DNA from: Elusimicrobiota bacterium
Lineage (GTDB): Bacteria; Elusimicrobiota; Elusimicrobia; UBA1565
Direction: 5' to 3'
Assembly: GCA_003450735.1 (NCBI GenBank)
Contig: DMEZ01000055.1
Span: forward strand, 209,317 to 273,316
DNA: 64,000 bases
Positions 9,661 to 17,916 of the stretch are shown here, one piece after another. The notes under the pieces are model-generated. The model was not told where the DNA came from. It was given only the letters and a program-made list of their open reading frames with translations, and searched no databases. The translations under genes and the position numbers were made by a program. Position 1 is the stretch's first letter. Every line of letters starts with the position of its first letter.

Positions 9661-10734
9661 ATGAACCTCCTCTTCGTCACCGAAGCCCCGGGCTGGAGCG
9701 GGGGCACCAACCAGATGCTTTTGACCGCGCGGGAGCTCTCCAAGCGCGGGCACAAGGTCGTCACGGTCTGCCCCGAGGGCAGCGTCCTGGCCGAACGGGC
9801 CGGGAAGGCGGGGCTCCCCGTCCATCTTCTGCGCGTGCGCCAGGACTACGACGTGCCGGCGGCCCTCAAGATCAAGGCCCTCGCGCGTGAGCTGGGCGCG
9901 CAAGTCCTCCACGCCCACCACCCGCGCGCGCACGCCGTCTGCCTGATCGCCCGGGCCCTGGGCTGCCCCGTCCCGCTCGCGGTGACCCGCCGCGTCATCT
10001 TCCCCATCCGCCTCAACCCCTTCAGCGCGCTCAAGTACCGCGCCCCCCTCATCGACCGCTACATCGCCGTCTGCGAGGCCGCGGCCCTCGAGCTCGAGAA
10101 GGCCGGCGTGGCCCGCGAGCGCATCCGCGTCATCCCCTCGGCCGTGGAGCTCTCGCGCTGGGAGGAGGCGCGCGCGCGCCGGGACGCGAAGCCGCCGGAA
10201 GGCCCGCCGCGCATCGGCCTCATCGGCCACTACGCCCCCTTCAAAGGCCACCAGGTGCTCTTGCGCGCGGCCAAGGACATCCTGCAGGCCTTCCCCGGCG
10301 CGCGCTTCGTCCTGGCCGGCCGCGGCACCGAGCAGCTCCGGCCCCTGGCCGAGGAGCTCGGTGTCCTCTCCCAGGTGGACATCCTGGGCGAGCGCAGCGA
10401 CGTGCCGGACATCCTGGCCGGCCTGCACCTCTTCGCCATGCCCTCGCTCCAGGAGGGCATCGCGACCGCGCTCATGGAGGCCCAGACCGCCGGCCTGCCC
10501 GCCGTGGCCTCGCGAGTGGGCGGCATCCCGGACGTGCTCCTGGACGGGGAAACCGGCCTGCTGGTGCCGCCCGACGATCCGGGGGCGCTGGCGAAAGCCA
10601 TCGTGCGCGTCCTCCAGGACAAGACTCTGGCCGAGGGCTTCGTGCACAAGGGCGCCGAGCGGGTGAAAAAGCTCTTCGCCCTGCCGGTCGTCGCCGACCG
10701 CCTCGAGGCGGCCTACGCGGAGCTTGTTTCTTGA
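9661..10734 (+). CDS. Family 4 glycosyltransferase
   Basis: The 357-residue GT-B protein has the N-terminal acceptor domain beginning MNLLFVTEAPGWSGGTNQML and a donor domain with IGLIGHYAPFKGHQ. The diagnostic retaining-GT4 E-x7-E region appears as LQEGIATALMEAQTAGLP, followed by VGGIPDVLLDGETGLLVPP. It probably transfers a nucleotide-activated sugar to a surface glycan on the cytoplasmic face of the membrane. The stop codon overlaps the TTG start of the deacetylase gene. The GC-rich composition resumes here after the accessory islet. Confidence 0.9.
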   Translation: MNLLFVTEAPGWSGGTNQMLLTARELSKRGHKVVTVCPEGSVLAERAGKAGLPVHLLRVRQDYDVPAALKIKALARELGAQVLHAHHPRAHAVCLIARALGCPVPLAVTRRVIFPIRLNPFSALKYRAPLIDRYIAVCEAAALELEKAGVARERIRVIPSAVELSRWEEARARRDAKPPEGPPRIGLIGHYAPFKGHQVLLRAAKDILQAFPGARFVLAGRGTEQLRPLAEELGVLSQVDILGERSDVPDILAGLHLFAMPSLQEGIATALMEAQTAGLPAVASRVGGIPDVLLDGETGLLVPPDDPGALAKAIVRVLQDKTLAEGFVHKGAERVKKLFALPVVADRLEAAYAELVS

Positions 10735-11522
10735 GCTCGGTCCCCGTCCTGATGTACCACCACGTCAGCGACGACCGCGAGGTCACCCCGCGCGGCTTCG
10801 AGGAGCATCTGCTTTTGCTCAAGCGGGAAGGCTTCCGCACCCTCAGCCTCGCCGAGCTGCGCGCGCACCTCACCGGCGCTCAGCCGGCGGGCCGCGCCGC
10901 GATGATCACTTTCGACGACGGCTACCTGGACAACTGGGTGTGCGCCTACCCCCTGCTCAAGAAGCACGGCCTGCGCGCGGTCGTCTCGGTCGTGACCGAA
11001 AGGGCCGAACTGGCCCGTTCGGCCTTCCGCCATAGGATGGACGAGGGCGCCGCCTCCCCCGACACCCGCAAGGACGAGCGGGGCCCGGAAGGGTTCCTCT
11101 CCTGGAGGGAGCTCGACGCCATGGCCGCCTCCGGCGTCTTCGAGGTCGCCTCCCACACGCACACGCACCGGGACTTCCGGCGGGAACAGCCCTACGCCGA
11201 CCTGCGCCGCGAGCTCGTCGAGTCGCGCCGGCTCATCGAGGAGCGCCTGGGCGTCTGGTCGGGCGCGGTGTTCTGGCCCTGGGGCGACTGCGAGCCCGGC
11301 TGGAGCATGACGGCCAGGGAGGCCGGCTACCGCCTGGCCTTCACGACCCAGGTGGGCGCCAACACCCCCGGCCGCGACCCCTTCGCCGTGCGCCGCTTCA
11401 AGGTGAAGAGCGACTCCGTCCAGGAACTCTCCCGCCGGCTCTGGCTCTACAGCCGTCCGGTCATGGCCGAGCTCTACGCCAACGTGCACGGGCTCGACCG
11501 ATGGCTGAGCGGAAAGCGCTGA
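10731..11522 (+). CDS. Polysaccharide deacetylase (NodB-type, carbohydrate esterase 4)
   Basis: The 263-residue protein begins VPVLMYHHVSDDREVTPRGF, typical of secreted or surface-glycan deacetylases, and has the catalytic motif 1 ITFDDGYLDNW and motif 2 SHTHTHRDFRR (metal-binding histidines). It probably removes N-acetyl groups from a polysaccharide made with the neighbouring glycosyltransferase. No signal peptide is seen, so an intracellular glycolipid substrate is possible. TTG at 10731 is the likely start, overlapping the previous stop as TTGA. The 3' end overlaps the next gene by 22 bp. Confidence 0.88.
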   Translation: MSSVPVLMYHHVSDDREVTPRGFEEHLLLLKREGFRTLSLAELRAHLTGAQPAGRAAMITFDDGYLDNWVCAYPLLKKHGLRAVVSVVTERAELARSAFRHRMDEGAASPDTRKDERGPEGFLSWRELDAMAASGVFEVASHTHTHRDFRREQPYADLRRELVESRRLIEERLGVWSGAVFWPWGDCEPGWSMTAREAGYRLAFTTQVGANTPGRDPFAVRRFKVKSDSVQELSRRLWLYSRPVMAELYANVHGLDRWLSGKR

Positions 11523-13507
11523 AGCGCTTCGGTCTCTGGGGCTGGACGGCGGCCTGTCTGGTCTTCTCCCTGCGCCTCTTCCCGTGGGGCGCCCTGCAGG
11601 ACGCGGCCTTCCCCCTCGCCAAGGCCCTCGCCGCCCGCCCGACGAGCCCCCTGCCCGGCCTGCTCAAGATGGCCCTCCTGCTCTTGGCCGTTTGGCTGCC
11701 GGGCGAAGCCCTGCTCAAGCGCTGGCTGAAGGACTCCACGCTCCTGGGACGCTGGCCGCAGGCCTTCGGCGCCGGCCTCGTCCTGCACACCCTCCTGCTC
11801 TGCGGCCTGGCGGCCTTCGGCCTCATGCGGCCGGCGGCGGTCCGCTGGCTGCTCGCCCTCACGGCGGCGCTCGGCCTCATCGCCACCCTCCCCTGGCGCA
11901 GGCCGGATATCGAGCCGAGCCGTCCCGACGGGGAGAACCTCGCCGGCTGGGTGGTCTTCGCCTTCCTCCTGCTCGGCCCCAACCTGCTGGCGGCGCTCTC
12001 GCCCGTGGTGTTCTACGACTCGGCGGTCTACCACTACGCCCTGCCGGAGCAGTTCTTGCGGGCCGGGAGCTTCACCCGGATGCCCTTCACCCACTTCGCG
12101 GCTTTCCCGATGGGCTGGGACATCCTCAACGCCTTGACCCTCGCCTGGGGCTACGGCTTCCCGCAGAAGGCCCTGCTCTGGGGCGCCTGCGCCGCGGCGG
12201 CGGGCGCGCTCGCTCAGGCGAGCGGCTCCTGGGTGCCGGGCCTGCTTTTCCTCTCCATGCCCGCCCTGGCCATCAACCTGGCCTCGGGCGGGACCGAGCT
12301 GGGCTGGGCGTTCTTCCTCGTGCTGGGCTGGGTTTGCCTCCTGAAGGAGGATGAGCGCTGGCGGACGCTGGGCTGCGTGTTCTGCGCGGCGGCGCTCTCG
12401 ACGAAGTACCTGGCGGCCCTGCCGTGGGCGGCCACGGGGTTCTTCTTCTGGCTGTTCAAGCGGCCGAAGCGTTTCGCCGCGCTCTACCTGGGCGCCGGCG
12501 CCGCCCTGCTGGCGCCCTGGCTGGTCAGGAACCTGCTCCACTACGGCAACCCCGTCCACCCGTTCTTCTCCGGCGAATTGATGTCGGCCATCCTGGCCGA
12601 CGCCTCGGGCTCGAGGGCGGACCTCCTCCATCCGTCGAGCTGGCTCGCCTGGCTGGGGCCTTTGCGGCCCTACCTGGGCACGACGGTGGACATGGATTTC
12701 GCCGGGGCGGGCGTGCTGTGGGCTTTGCCGTTCCTGCGGCCCTCCGAGAGGAGCAGGCCCCTGCTCTGGACGCTGGCTTTCTGCTGGCTGGGCTGGGGGC
12801 TCTCGACCGGGATCGTGCGCTTTTTGCTCCCGACCCTGGCTTTGCTGTTCCTGGCGCTGCGCGACTGCCGCGTGGATTTGCGCCTGCCGGCCGCCGCGTT
12901 GGCCTTCTTCAACGGCCTGCTCGGCCTGGATTTCACGGCCCGCACGGAGGGCTGGAAGCCGGCGTTGGGCGTCGAGACCCTGCCGGTCTACCTCTCCCGC
13001 GACCACGCCTCCTGGTTCAACCCCTGCACGCCCATCATCCCCGACCTCCTCTCCCAGCCGCCGGGGAAGGTGCTGCTGGTCGGCGATGCGCGCAGCCTCT
13101 ACCTGCCCGGGCGCATCGTGTCGGGGACGGTGTTCCAGGCCCAGCCCCTGACGCTGTGGGCGGAGGAAGCGGGCACGGCCGAGGGTCTGCGCGAGCGCCT
13201 GCGCAAGGAGGGGATCGACTACCTGGTGCTCAACCTGGCCGAGGCCATGCGCCTGCAGAGGATGCGGCCCATCCTGTCCTTCTCGGAGAAGGGCGAGGCG
13301 GCGTTCAAGGAGTTCTGGGACGCCTACGTGGAGTTGGCCGGGGAGCGCGTGAGGACGAAAGAGGACGGGATGTACGCGCTGTTCCTATACCGGCTGAGGG
13401 ACACGCCGAGGGAGGCGGGCGAGAAGGCGCCGGAGAACCACGTGCTCGGCCTGCTGCGCCATCAAGCTAGCCTTTCCCATGGCTCTCCAGGAACCTCAGC
13501 ACCGTGA
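11501..13507 (+). CDS. Polytopic membrane protein, glycosyltransferase-39/ArnT-like (paralogue of 13467-15623)
   Basis: The 668-residue protein has about ten hydrophobic segments between residues 10 and 470 and a soluble C-terminal region. The first large loop carries SPVVFYDSAVYHYALPEQFL, with the acidic position expected of lipid-linked-sugar glycosyltransferases of the GT-C fold. The same loop, VFYDSLVYHLALPELWL, is present in the convergent gene at 13467-15623, so the two are paralogues. It follows the glycosyltransferase and deacetylase genes in one operon and probably transfers a sugar in the periplasm. Its final 14 codons overlap the 3' end of the opposing gene by 41 bp. The GT-C assignment is inference. 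Confidence 0.72.
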   Translation: MAERKALKRFGLWGWTAACLVFSLRLFPWGALQDAAFPLAKALAARPTSPLPGLLKMALLLLAVWLPGEALLKRWLKDSTLLGRWPQAFGAGLVLHTLLLCGLAAFGLMRPAAVRWLLALTAALGLIATLPWRRPDIEPSRPDGENLAGWVVFAFLLLGPNLLAALSPVVFYDSAVYHYALPEQFLRAGSFTRMPFTHFAAFPMGWDILNALTLAWGYGFPQKALLWGACAAAAGALAQASGSWVPGLLFLSMPALAINLASGGTELGWAFFLVLGWVCLLKEDERWRTLGCVFCAAALSTKYLAALPWAATGFFFWLFKRPKRFAALYLGAGAALLAPWLVRNLLHYGNPVHPFFSGELMSAILADASGSRADLLHPSSWLAWLGPLRPYLGTTVDMDFAGAGVLWALPFLRPSERSRPLLWTLAFCWLGWGLSTGIVRFLLPTLALLFLALRDCRVDLRLPAAALAFFNGLLGLDFTARTEGWKPALGVETLPVYLSRDHASWFNPCTPIIPDLLSQPPGKVLLVGDARSLYLPGRIVSGTVFQAQPLTLWAEEAGTAEGLRERLRKEGIDYLVLNLAEAMRLQRMRPILSFSEKGEAAFKEFWDAYVELAGERVRTKEDGMYALFLYRLRDTPREAGEKAPENHVLGLLRHQASLSHGSPGTSAP

Positions 13508-15623
13508 CGACCGGGTTCGGCGTCGCCGCCGTCGGCGGATTGGGCGCGTCCTTCACAGAATAGACGCTCAGCCAGCGCGGGTCCGGCCCCGCGTCCACCC
13601 GGTCCTCATACTCCCGGCGCAGATACTTGCCCCAGAACACCTGGAAGGCGGGGCTCCGCGCCTCCTCGCGCGGGAACACGTTCCGAGCGTACTCCCGGTA
13701 CATCAACTGCCGCGCGCTCAAGAAGACGTGCGTGATCCCCAGCCCCTTCACCCTGGCCAGCAGTTCCTCGGCGTCCTTCGACTCCCGCACGGCCAGCCAG
13801 AACGGGTTATAGTCGAACACGGTCGCGGCCACGCAGTCCCTCTCGATATAGTAGGTCCGAGACTCCCCCAGCACCAGCACCCGCGCGGTCTTCGGAAGCT
13901 CCCGGTTGATGAACTCCGCGGCCGAATAATAAGGAAGGCCGTAGGTCACCCGCTGGGACTTGAGGTACTCCGTCTTCGTGACATCGCCGCGCAAATAGGC
14001 CCACTGCCCGATGCCCGTCCCCTGGTTGTAGGCCGCCTCGAAGTCGAACATCCCCGCGTAGAGCGCCGCGGCCCAGGCCAGGGCGCGCACCCAGCCCGGC
14101 AGGACCCCCCGGCGGACAGGCAGAGCGGCGCAGAGCGCGAGCATCGGGAAGGAAGGCAGAAGGTAGCGCACCAATCGGCTCGCCAGACCCCATAGCAGGA
14201 AGCCGCCCCCCGCGGCGGCGGCCAGCACCCGCTCGGCCGGCGTGCGCAGGCGCACGAAGAGCAGGAGCGGCAAGAGCAGGATGAACACCGGCCCGGGCCA
14301 GTCCCCAAGCGGCCAGTCCTGCGTCGAAGTCGTCCAAGGCTGGAGCAGCAGTTCCTTCCAGCCCGCCCAGTTCGACAAGGTCGCCCCCAGGTTCCGGGAG
14401 CCCGACGCGTCCAGGAAGGCCGCCCAGTCGGCGATGAGCTCCTTGCCCGGGAAGAGTCCCGTCAGGAAAGGATAGAGCGGGTTCTTGAAGAAGAGCAGGT
14501 TCTTCAGCATCCACGGAGCGAACGCGGCGGCAGCCGCCCCAACCATGAGCAGGGTCTTCGACAGCGAACGGCTCCGCCAGCCCTGGATGAGGACGAAGAG
14601 GGCCGCGACCGGCAAAACGTTGTACTTCGTCCCGGCCGCGAACCCGCAGAGCAAGCCCGCGCACACGGCCCACCGCCCGCCCTCCTCTTCTTCCAGCCCC
14701 CTCATCATCGAGAGCAAAGCCAGCGCGCACAAAAAGCTCGAGGCCAGGTCCACCCCGCAGCCCCAGCTCGCGTAGAGCCCCGCGGGGCAGAGGTAGAAGG
14801 CGAAGGCCGCGAAGACGGCCCCCTCCGTGCCCAGCCAGCGGCGCCCGATGAGCCACACCGCCGCCGCCGTCCACAGCCCGAAGGAAGCGTGCAGGAGCGC
14901 GGCGAGACGGTCGTCTAAGAGCGCGAGCATCAGGCCGTAGAGGGTCTGCGCGGCGAGCGGGAGCCCTGAGTAGATGTTGTGCGGCACGGGCCCGATGCGC
15001 CCGCGCTGAAGCCAGAGCTCGGGCAGGGCGAGGTGGTAGACCAGCGAATCGTAGAACACCTCGGGCGCCATGGCCGCGACCAGGTTCATGAGCGCCGCGC
15101 AGGCGCAGAGGAACAGCGCGGCCCAGCCCCAGGGACCGGCCTTGCCGGAGACGGCGAGCGGCTCGTTCGGAAGGAACTTCCACCACCACGGAGCCGTAAG
15201 GAGTGCGGCGAGCGCGCAGACGATGAAGCCGCCCTTCAAGGCCGCGGGCGTGAACACGGCGAGGCCCAGCGCGAAGAGCAGGATGGGCAACAGCCCCGCG
15301 CCCAGGCCCGCGGCAAGCGCGAGCCCCTCCAGGCGGGAGGCCTTCAGGCGCAAGGCCCGCAGAAGCAGGGCGCCCAGCGCACAGGCCAGCGTCCAGAACG
15401 CCGCCAGCCAAGCCAGGCGCGAAAGCAGACCCGCGCCGAAGCGGGAGAGCGCTTCCGGCAGGAGCGTGAAGAAATCCTTCCAGAGGACAGGGTCGAAGCG
15501 GACGTTCTTCTGCCGGTACATCCAGTAAAGCAGGGCCGTCCAGGCCAAAAAGAGCAGGCCGACGGCCGAGCCCGGCAGGCGCAGGGCGGATAACTCGGGA
15601 GATTTGTCCTTGCGCTTCTTCAC
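13467..15623 (-). CDS. Polytopic membrane protein, glycosyltransferase-39/ArnT-like (paralogue of 11501-13507)
   Basis: The 718-residue protein has about a dozen hydrophobic segments and a periplasmic C-terminal domain. The loop PEVFYDSLVYHLALPELWL near residue 195 and FFKNPLYPF near 390 match the paralogue on the other strand, including the NPVHPF equivalent. A GT-C type glycosyltransferase that uses polyprenyl-linked sugar is likely. The start is GTG at 15623, overlapping the hemL stop as GTGA, so this gene is the last in a hemB-hemL operon. Its 3' end overlaps the converging paralogue. Confidence 0.72.
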   Translation of the reverse strand: MKKRKDKSPELSALRLPGSAVGLLFLAWTALLYWMYRQKNVRFDPVLWKDFFTLLPEALSRFGAGLLSRLAWLAAFWTLACALGALLLRALRLKASRLEGLALAAGLGAGLLPILLFALGLAVFTPAALKGGFIVCALAALLTAPWWWKFLPNEPLAVSGKAGPWGWAALFLCACAALMNLVAAMAPEVFYDSLVYHLALPELWLQRGRIGPVPHNIYSGLPLAAQTLYGLMLALLDDRLAALLHASFGLWTAAAVWLIGRRWLGTEGAVFAAFAFYLCPAGLYASWGCGVDLASSFLCALALLSMMRGLEEEEGGRWAVCAGLLCGFAAGTKYNVLPVAALFVLIQGWRSRSLSKTLLMVGAAAAAFAPWMLKNLLFFKNPLYPFLTGLFPGKELIADWAAFLDASGSRNLGATLSNWAGWKELLLQPWTTSTQDWPLGDWPGPVFILLLPLLLFVRLRTPAERVLAAAAGGGFLLWGLASRLVRYLLPSFPMLALCAALPVRRGVLPGWVRALAWAAALYAGMFDFEAAYNQGTGIGQWAYLRGDVTKTEYLKSQRVTYGLPYYSAAEFINRELPKTARVLVLGESRTYYIERDCVAATVFDYNPFWLAVRESKDAEELLARVKGLGITHVFLSARQLMYREYARNVFPREEARSPAFQVFWGKYLRREYEDRVDAGPDPRWLSVYSVKDAPNPPTAATPNPVVTVLRFLESHGKG

Positions 15624-16903
15624 ACGGCGGCGAACGCGCGGGCTGCGGCCTTGAGCGTGCGCTCGACGTCCCTCTCCGTGTGGCAGGAGGAGAGCATCGC
15701 GGTCTCGAACTGGGCCGGCGGGAAGTACACGCCGTTATCGAGCAGGCCGTGGAAGAACCGGGCGTACGCCTTGCGGTCGCAGCAATCGGCCGAGGGCCAA
15801 TCCCGAACGGGCTTGCGCGTGAAGAAGACGGTCAGCATGGACGCCGCCTGGTGGACCTGCGCCGGCACGCCCGCGCGGGCCGCCTCGCGCCGCAGGCCCG
15901 CGGCGAGGGTCTCGGCCAGGGCCGCGACCCGCTCGTAAGGGTCCTCCTTTATAAGGAGGCGCAGGGTCTCGAGGCCGGCCGCGACCGCGACGGGGTTGCC
16001 CGAAAGCGTGCCCGCCTGGTAGGCGCAGCCCAAGGGGGCGATGTGCCCCATCACGTCCCTGCGCCCGCCGTAGGCGCCCATGGGATAGCCGCCGCCGATG
16101 ATCTTGCCCAGGCAGGTGAGGTCGGGCAGGATGCCGTAGACCGACTGCGCCCCCCCGTAGGCCAGCCGGAAGCCCGTGATGACCTCGTCGAAGACGAGCA
16201 AAGCGCCATGATGCCGTGTGAGGTCGCGCAAGGTCTCCAGGAAGCCCGGCTCGGGCAAAACGAGGCCCATGTTGGCCGCCACGGGCTCCACGATGACCGC
16301 GGCGATGCGGGCTCCCCAGCGCTTGAAGACCTTCTTAAGCCCCGCGATGTCGTTATAGTCGGCGACCAGGGTCGTCTGCGCCCACGAAGCGGGGACGCCC
16401 TCCGAGTTCGGCTCGCCCAGCGTGGCCGCGCCCGAGCCGGCCGCCACCAGCATCGAGTCGGCATGGCCGTGGTAGCAGCCGGAGAACTTGAGGACGAGGT
16501 CGCGGCCGGTGAAGGCCCGGGCCGCGCGCAGGACGCTCATCGCCGCCTCGGTGCCCGAGCTCGTCAGGCGCAAGAGCTCCATGGAGGGATAGGCTTCCCG
16601 GATCGCCTCGGCCAGCCGGGTCTCGCCCTCGGTCGGCGCGCCGAAGGTGGAGCCAATCCGCGCGGCCTTGCAGGCCGCCTTCACGACCTCCGGCCGGCAG
16701 TGGCCGAGGATGAGCGGCCCCCAGGAGAGGCAGTAGTCCAGGTACTCGCGGCCGTCGGCGTCCGTGAGCCGCGCGCCCGAGCCTGAGCGCATGAACACCG
16801 GCGTCCCACCCACCGAGCGGAAGGCCCGCACCGGCGAGTTCACGCCGCCCGGCAGGACGCGGCGCGCGGCGCGGTAGAGGGCCTCGGAGCGCGGGCGCTT
16901 CAT
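15620..16903 (-). CDS. hemL: Glutamate-1-semialdehyde 2,1-aminomutase
   Basis: The 427-residue PLP enzyme converts glutamate-1-semialdehyde to 5-aminolevulinate in the C5 route to tetrapyrroles. It carries LPGGVNSPVRAF near the N terminus, the SSGTEAAMSVLRAARA helix, SGCYHGHADSMLV, FDEVITGFR and the PLP lysine K267 in CLGKIIGGGYPMGAYGG. Length is standard. It overlaps hemB by four bases, and both act consecutively in the pathway, so co-expression is certain. The GT-C-like gene is translationally coupled downstream. Confidence 0.96.
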   Translation of the reverse strand: MKRPRSEALYRAARRVLPGGVNSPVRAFRSVGGTPVFMRSGSGARLTDADGREYLDYCLSWGPLILGHCRPEVVKAACKAARIGSTFGAPTEGETRLAEAIREAYPSMELLRLTSSGTEAAMSVLRAARAFTGRDLVLKFSGCYHGHADSMLVAAGSGAATLGEPNSEGVPASWAQTTLVADYNDIAGLKKVFKRWGARIAAVIVEPVAANMGLVLPEPGFLETLRDLTRHHGALLVFDEVITGFRLAYGGAQSVYGILPDLTCLGKIIGGGYPMGAYGGRRDVMGHIAPLGCAYQAGTLSGNPVAVAAGLETLRLLIKEDPYERVAALAETLAAGLRREAARAGVPAQVHQAASMLTVFFTRKPVRDWPSADCCDRKAYARFFHGLLDNGVYFPPAQFETAMLSSCHTERDVERTLKAAARAFAAV

Positions 16904-17889
16904 CCCTGCTCCAGCCAGCGCGCGGCGTCCATGGCGTGGTAGGTGAGGATGAAATCAGCGCCGGCGCGCTTGATGGAGGTCAGCGCCTCCAGGACGACCC
17001 GGCGCTCGTCGATCCAGCCCTTCTGAGCCGCCGCCTTCACCATCGCGTACTCGCCCGAGACGTTGTAGGCCGCGACGGGGAGGCTGAAGCGCTCGCGCAC
17101 GGCCCGCACGACGTCGAGATAGGGCAGGGCCGGCTTGACCATGACCATGTCGGCCCCTTCCTCCACGTCGAGAGCGACCTCGCGCAAGGCCTCGCGGGCG
17201 TTGGCGGGGTCCATCTGGTAGGTCGAGCGGTCGCCGAACTTAGGGGGAGATTCGGCCGCCTCGCGGAAGGGGCCGTAGAAGGCGCTCGCGTACTTGGCGG
17301 CGTAGGCGAGGATGGGCGTATGGGAGAAGCCGCCCTTGTCGAGGGCTTCGCGGATGGCGCCCACCTGGCCGTCGGCCATCCCGCTCGGCGCGATGACATC
17401 GGCGCCGGCCTCGGCCTGGCTCAAGGCCGTCTTGGCCGCGAGCTCGAGCGTCGCGTCGTTGTCGAGGACGAATCCGCCCTTCGCCTTGCGGATGATGCCG
17501 CAGTGGCCGTGGTCGGTGTACTCGCAGAAGCAGAGGTCGGCGAGGACCGCGAGCTCCGGCGTCTTGTCCTTGAGCGCCCGGATGGCCCGCTGGACGATGC
17601 CGTTCTTCGCCCAGGCGCCGCTCGCGCGGGCGTCCTTCTTGTCCGGGATGCCGAAGAGGATGACACCAGGAATGCCCGCTTTGCGGGCTTCCCTGGCGAG
17701 CTTGACCAGCTCGTCTACGGAGAGTTGGAACTGCCCCGGCATGGAGCGGATGGGGCGCTTCTCGCCCCGGCCGGGCCTCACGAAGAGCGGGAGGATCAGG
17801 TCGCCGCGGTCGAGCTTCGTCTCCCGGACGAGCTCGCGCAGGGCCGGCGTCGCCCGGGTCCGTCGAAGACGCTGGGTCGGGAATGCCAT
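16900..17889 (-). CDS. hemB: Delta-aminolevulinic acid dehydratase (porphobilinogen synthase)
   Basis: The 329-residue enzyme condenses two 5-aminolevulinate molecules to porphobilinogen. Seen are the metal-site motif DLCFCEYTDHGHCG (the Cys-rich, zinc-type form), the Schiff-base segment with AAKYASAFYGPFREA, and MVKPALPYLD with the second active-site lysine. It is the first gene of the hemB-hemL unit, divergent from guaB with 27 bp between the start codons. A TAGAAT hexamer on its strand (17896-17901) lies only six bases before its ATG, which suggests a leaderless transcript. Confidence 0.96.
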   Translation of the reverse strand: MAFPTQRLRRTRATPALRELVRETKLDRGDLILPLFVRPGRGEKRPIRSMPGQFQLSVDELVKLAREARKAGIPGVILFGIPDKKDARASGAWAKNGIVQRAIRALKDKTPELAVLADLCFCEYTDHGHCGIIRKAKGGFVLDNDATLELAAKTALSQAEAGADVIAPSGMADGQVGAIREALDKGGFSHTPILAYAAKYASAFYGPFREAAESPPKFGDRSTYQMDPANAREALREVALDVEEGADMVMVKPALPYLDVVRAVRERFSLPVAAYNVSGEYAMVKAAAQKGWIDERRVVLEALTSIKRAGADFILTYHAMDAARWLEQG

Positions 17890-17895
17890 GGCGGG

Positions 17896-17908
17896 ATTCT
17901 ACTATAAT
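17896..17908. promoter_or_regulatory. Overlapping divergent -10 elements of hemB and guaB
   Basis: TATAAT at 17903-17908 on the plus strand is eight bases before the guaB ATG. TAGAAT on the minus strand (17901-17896) is six bases before the hemB ATG. No good -35 element or ribosome-binding site is seen for either. Both genes would then have almost no 5' untranslated region. Confidence 0.55.
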
Positions 17909-17916
17909 CCGTTTCT

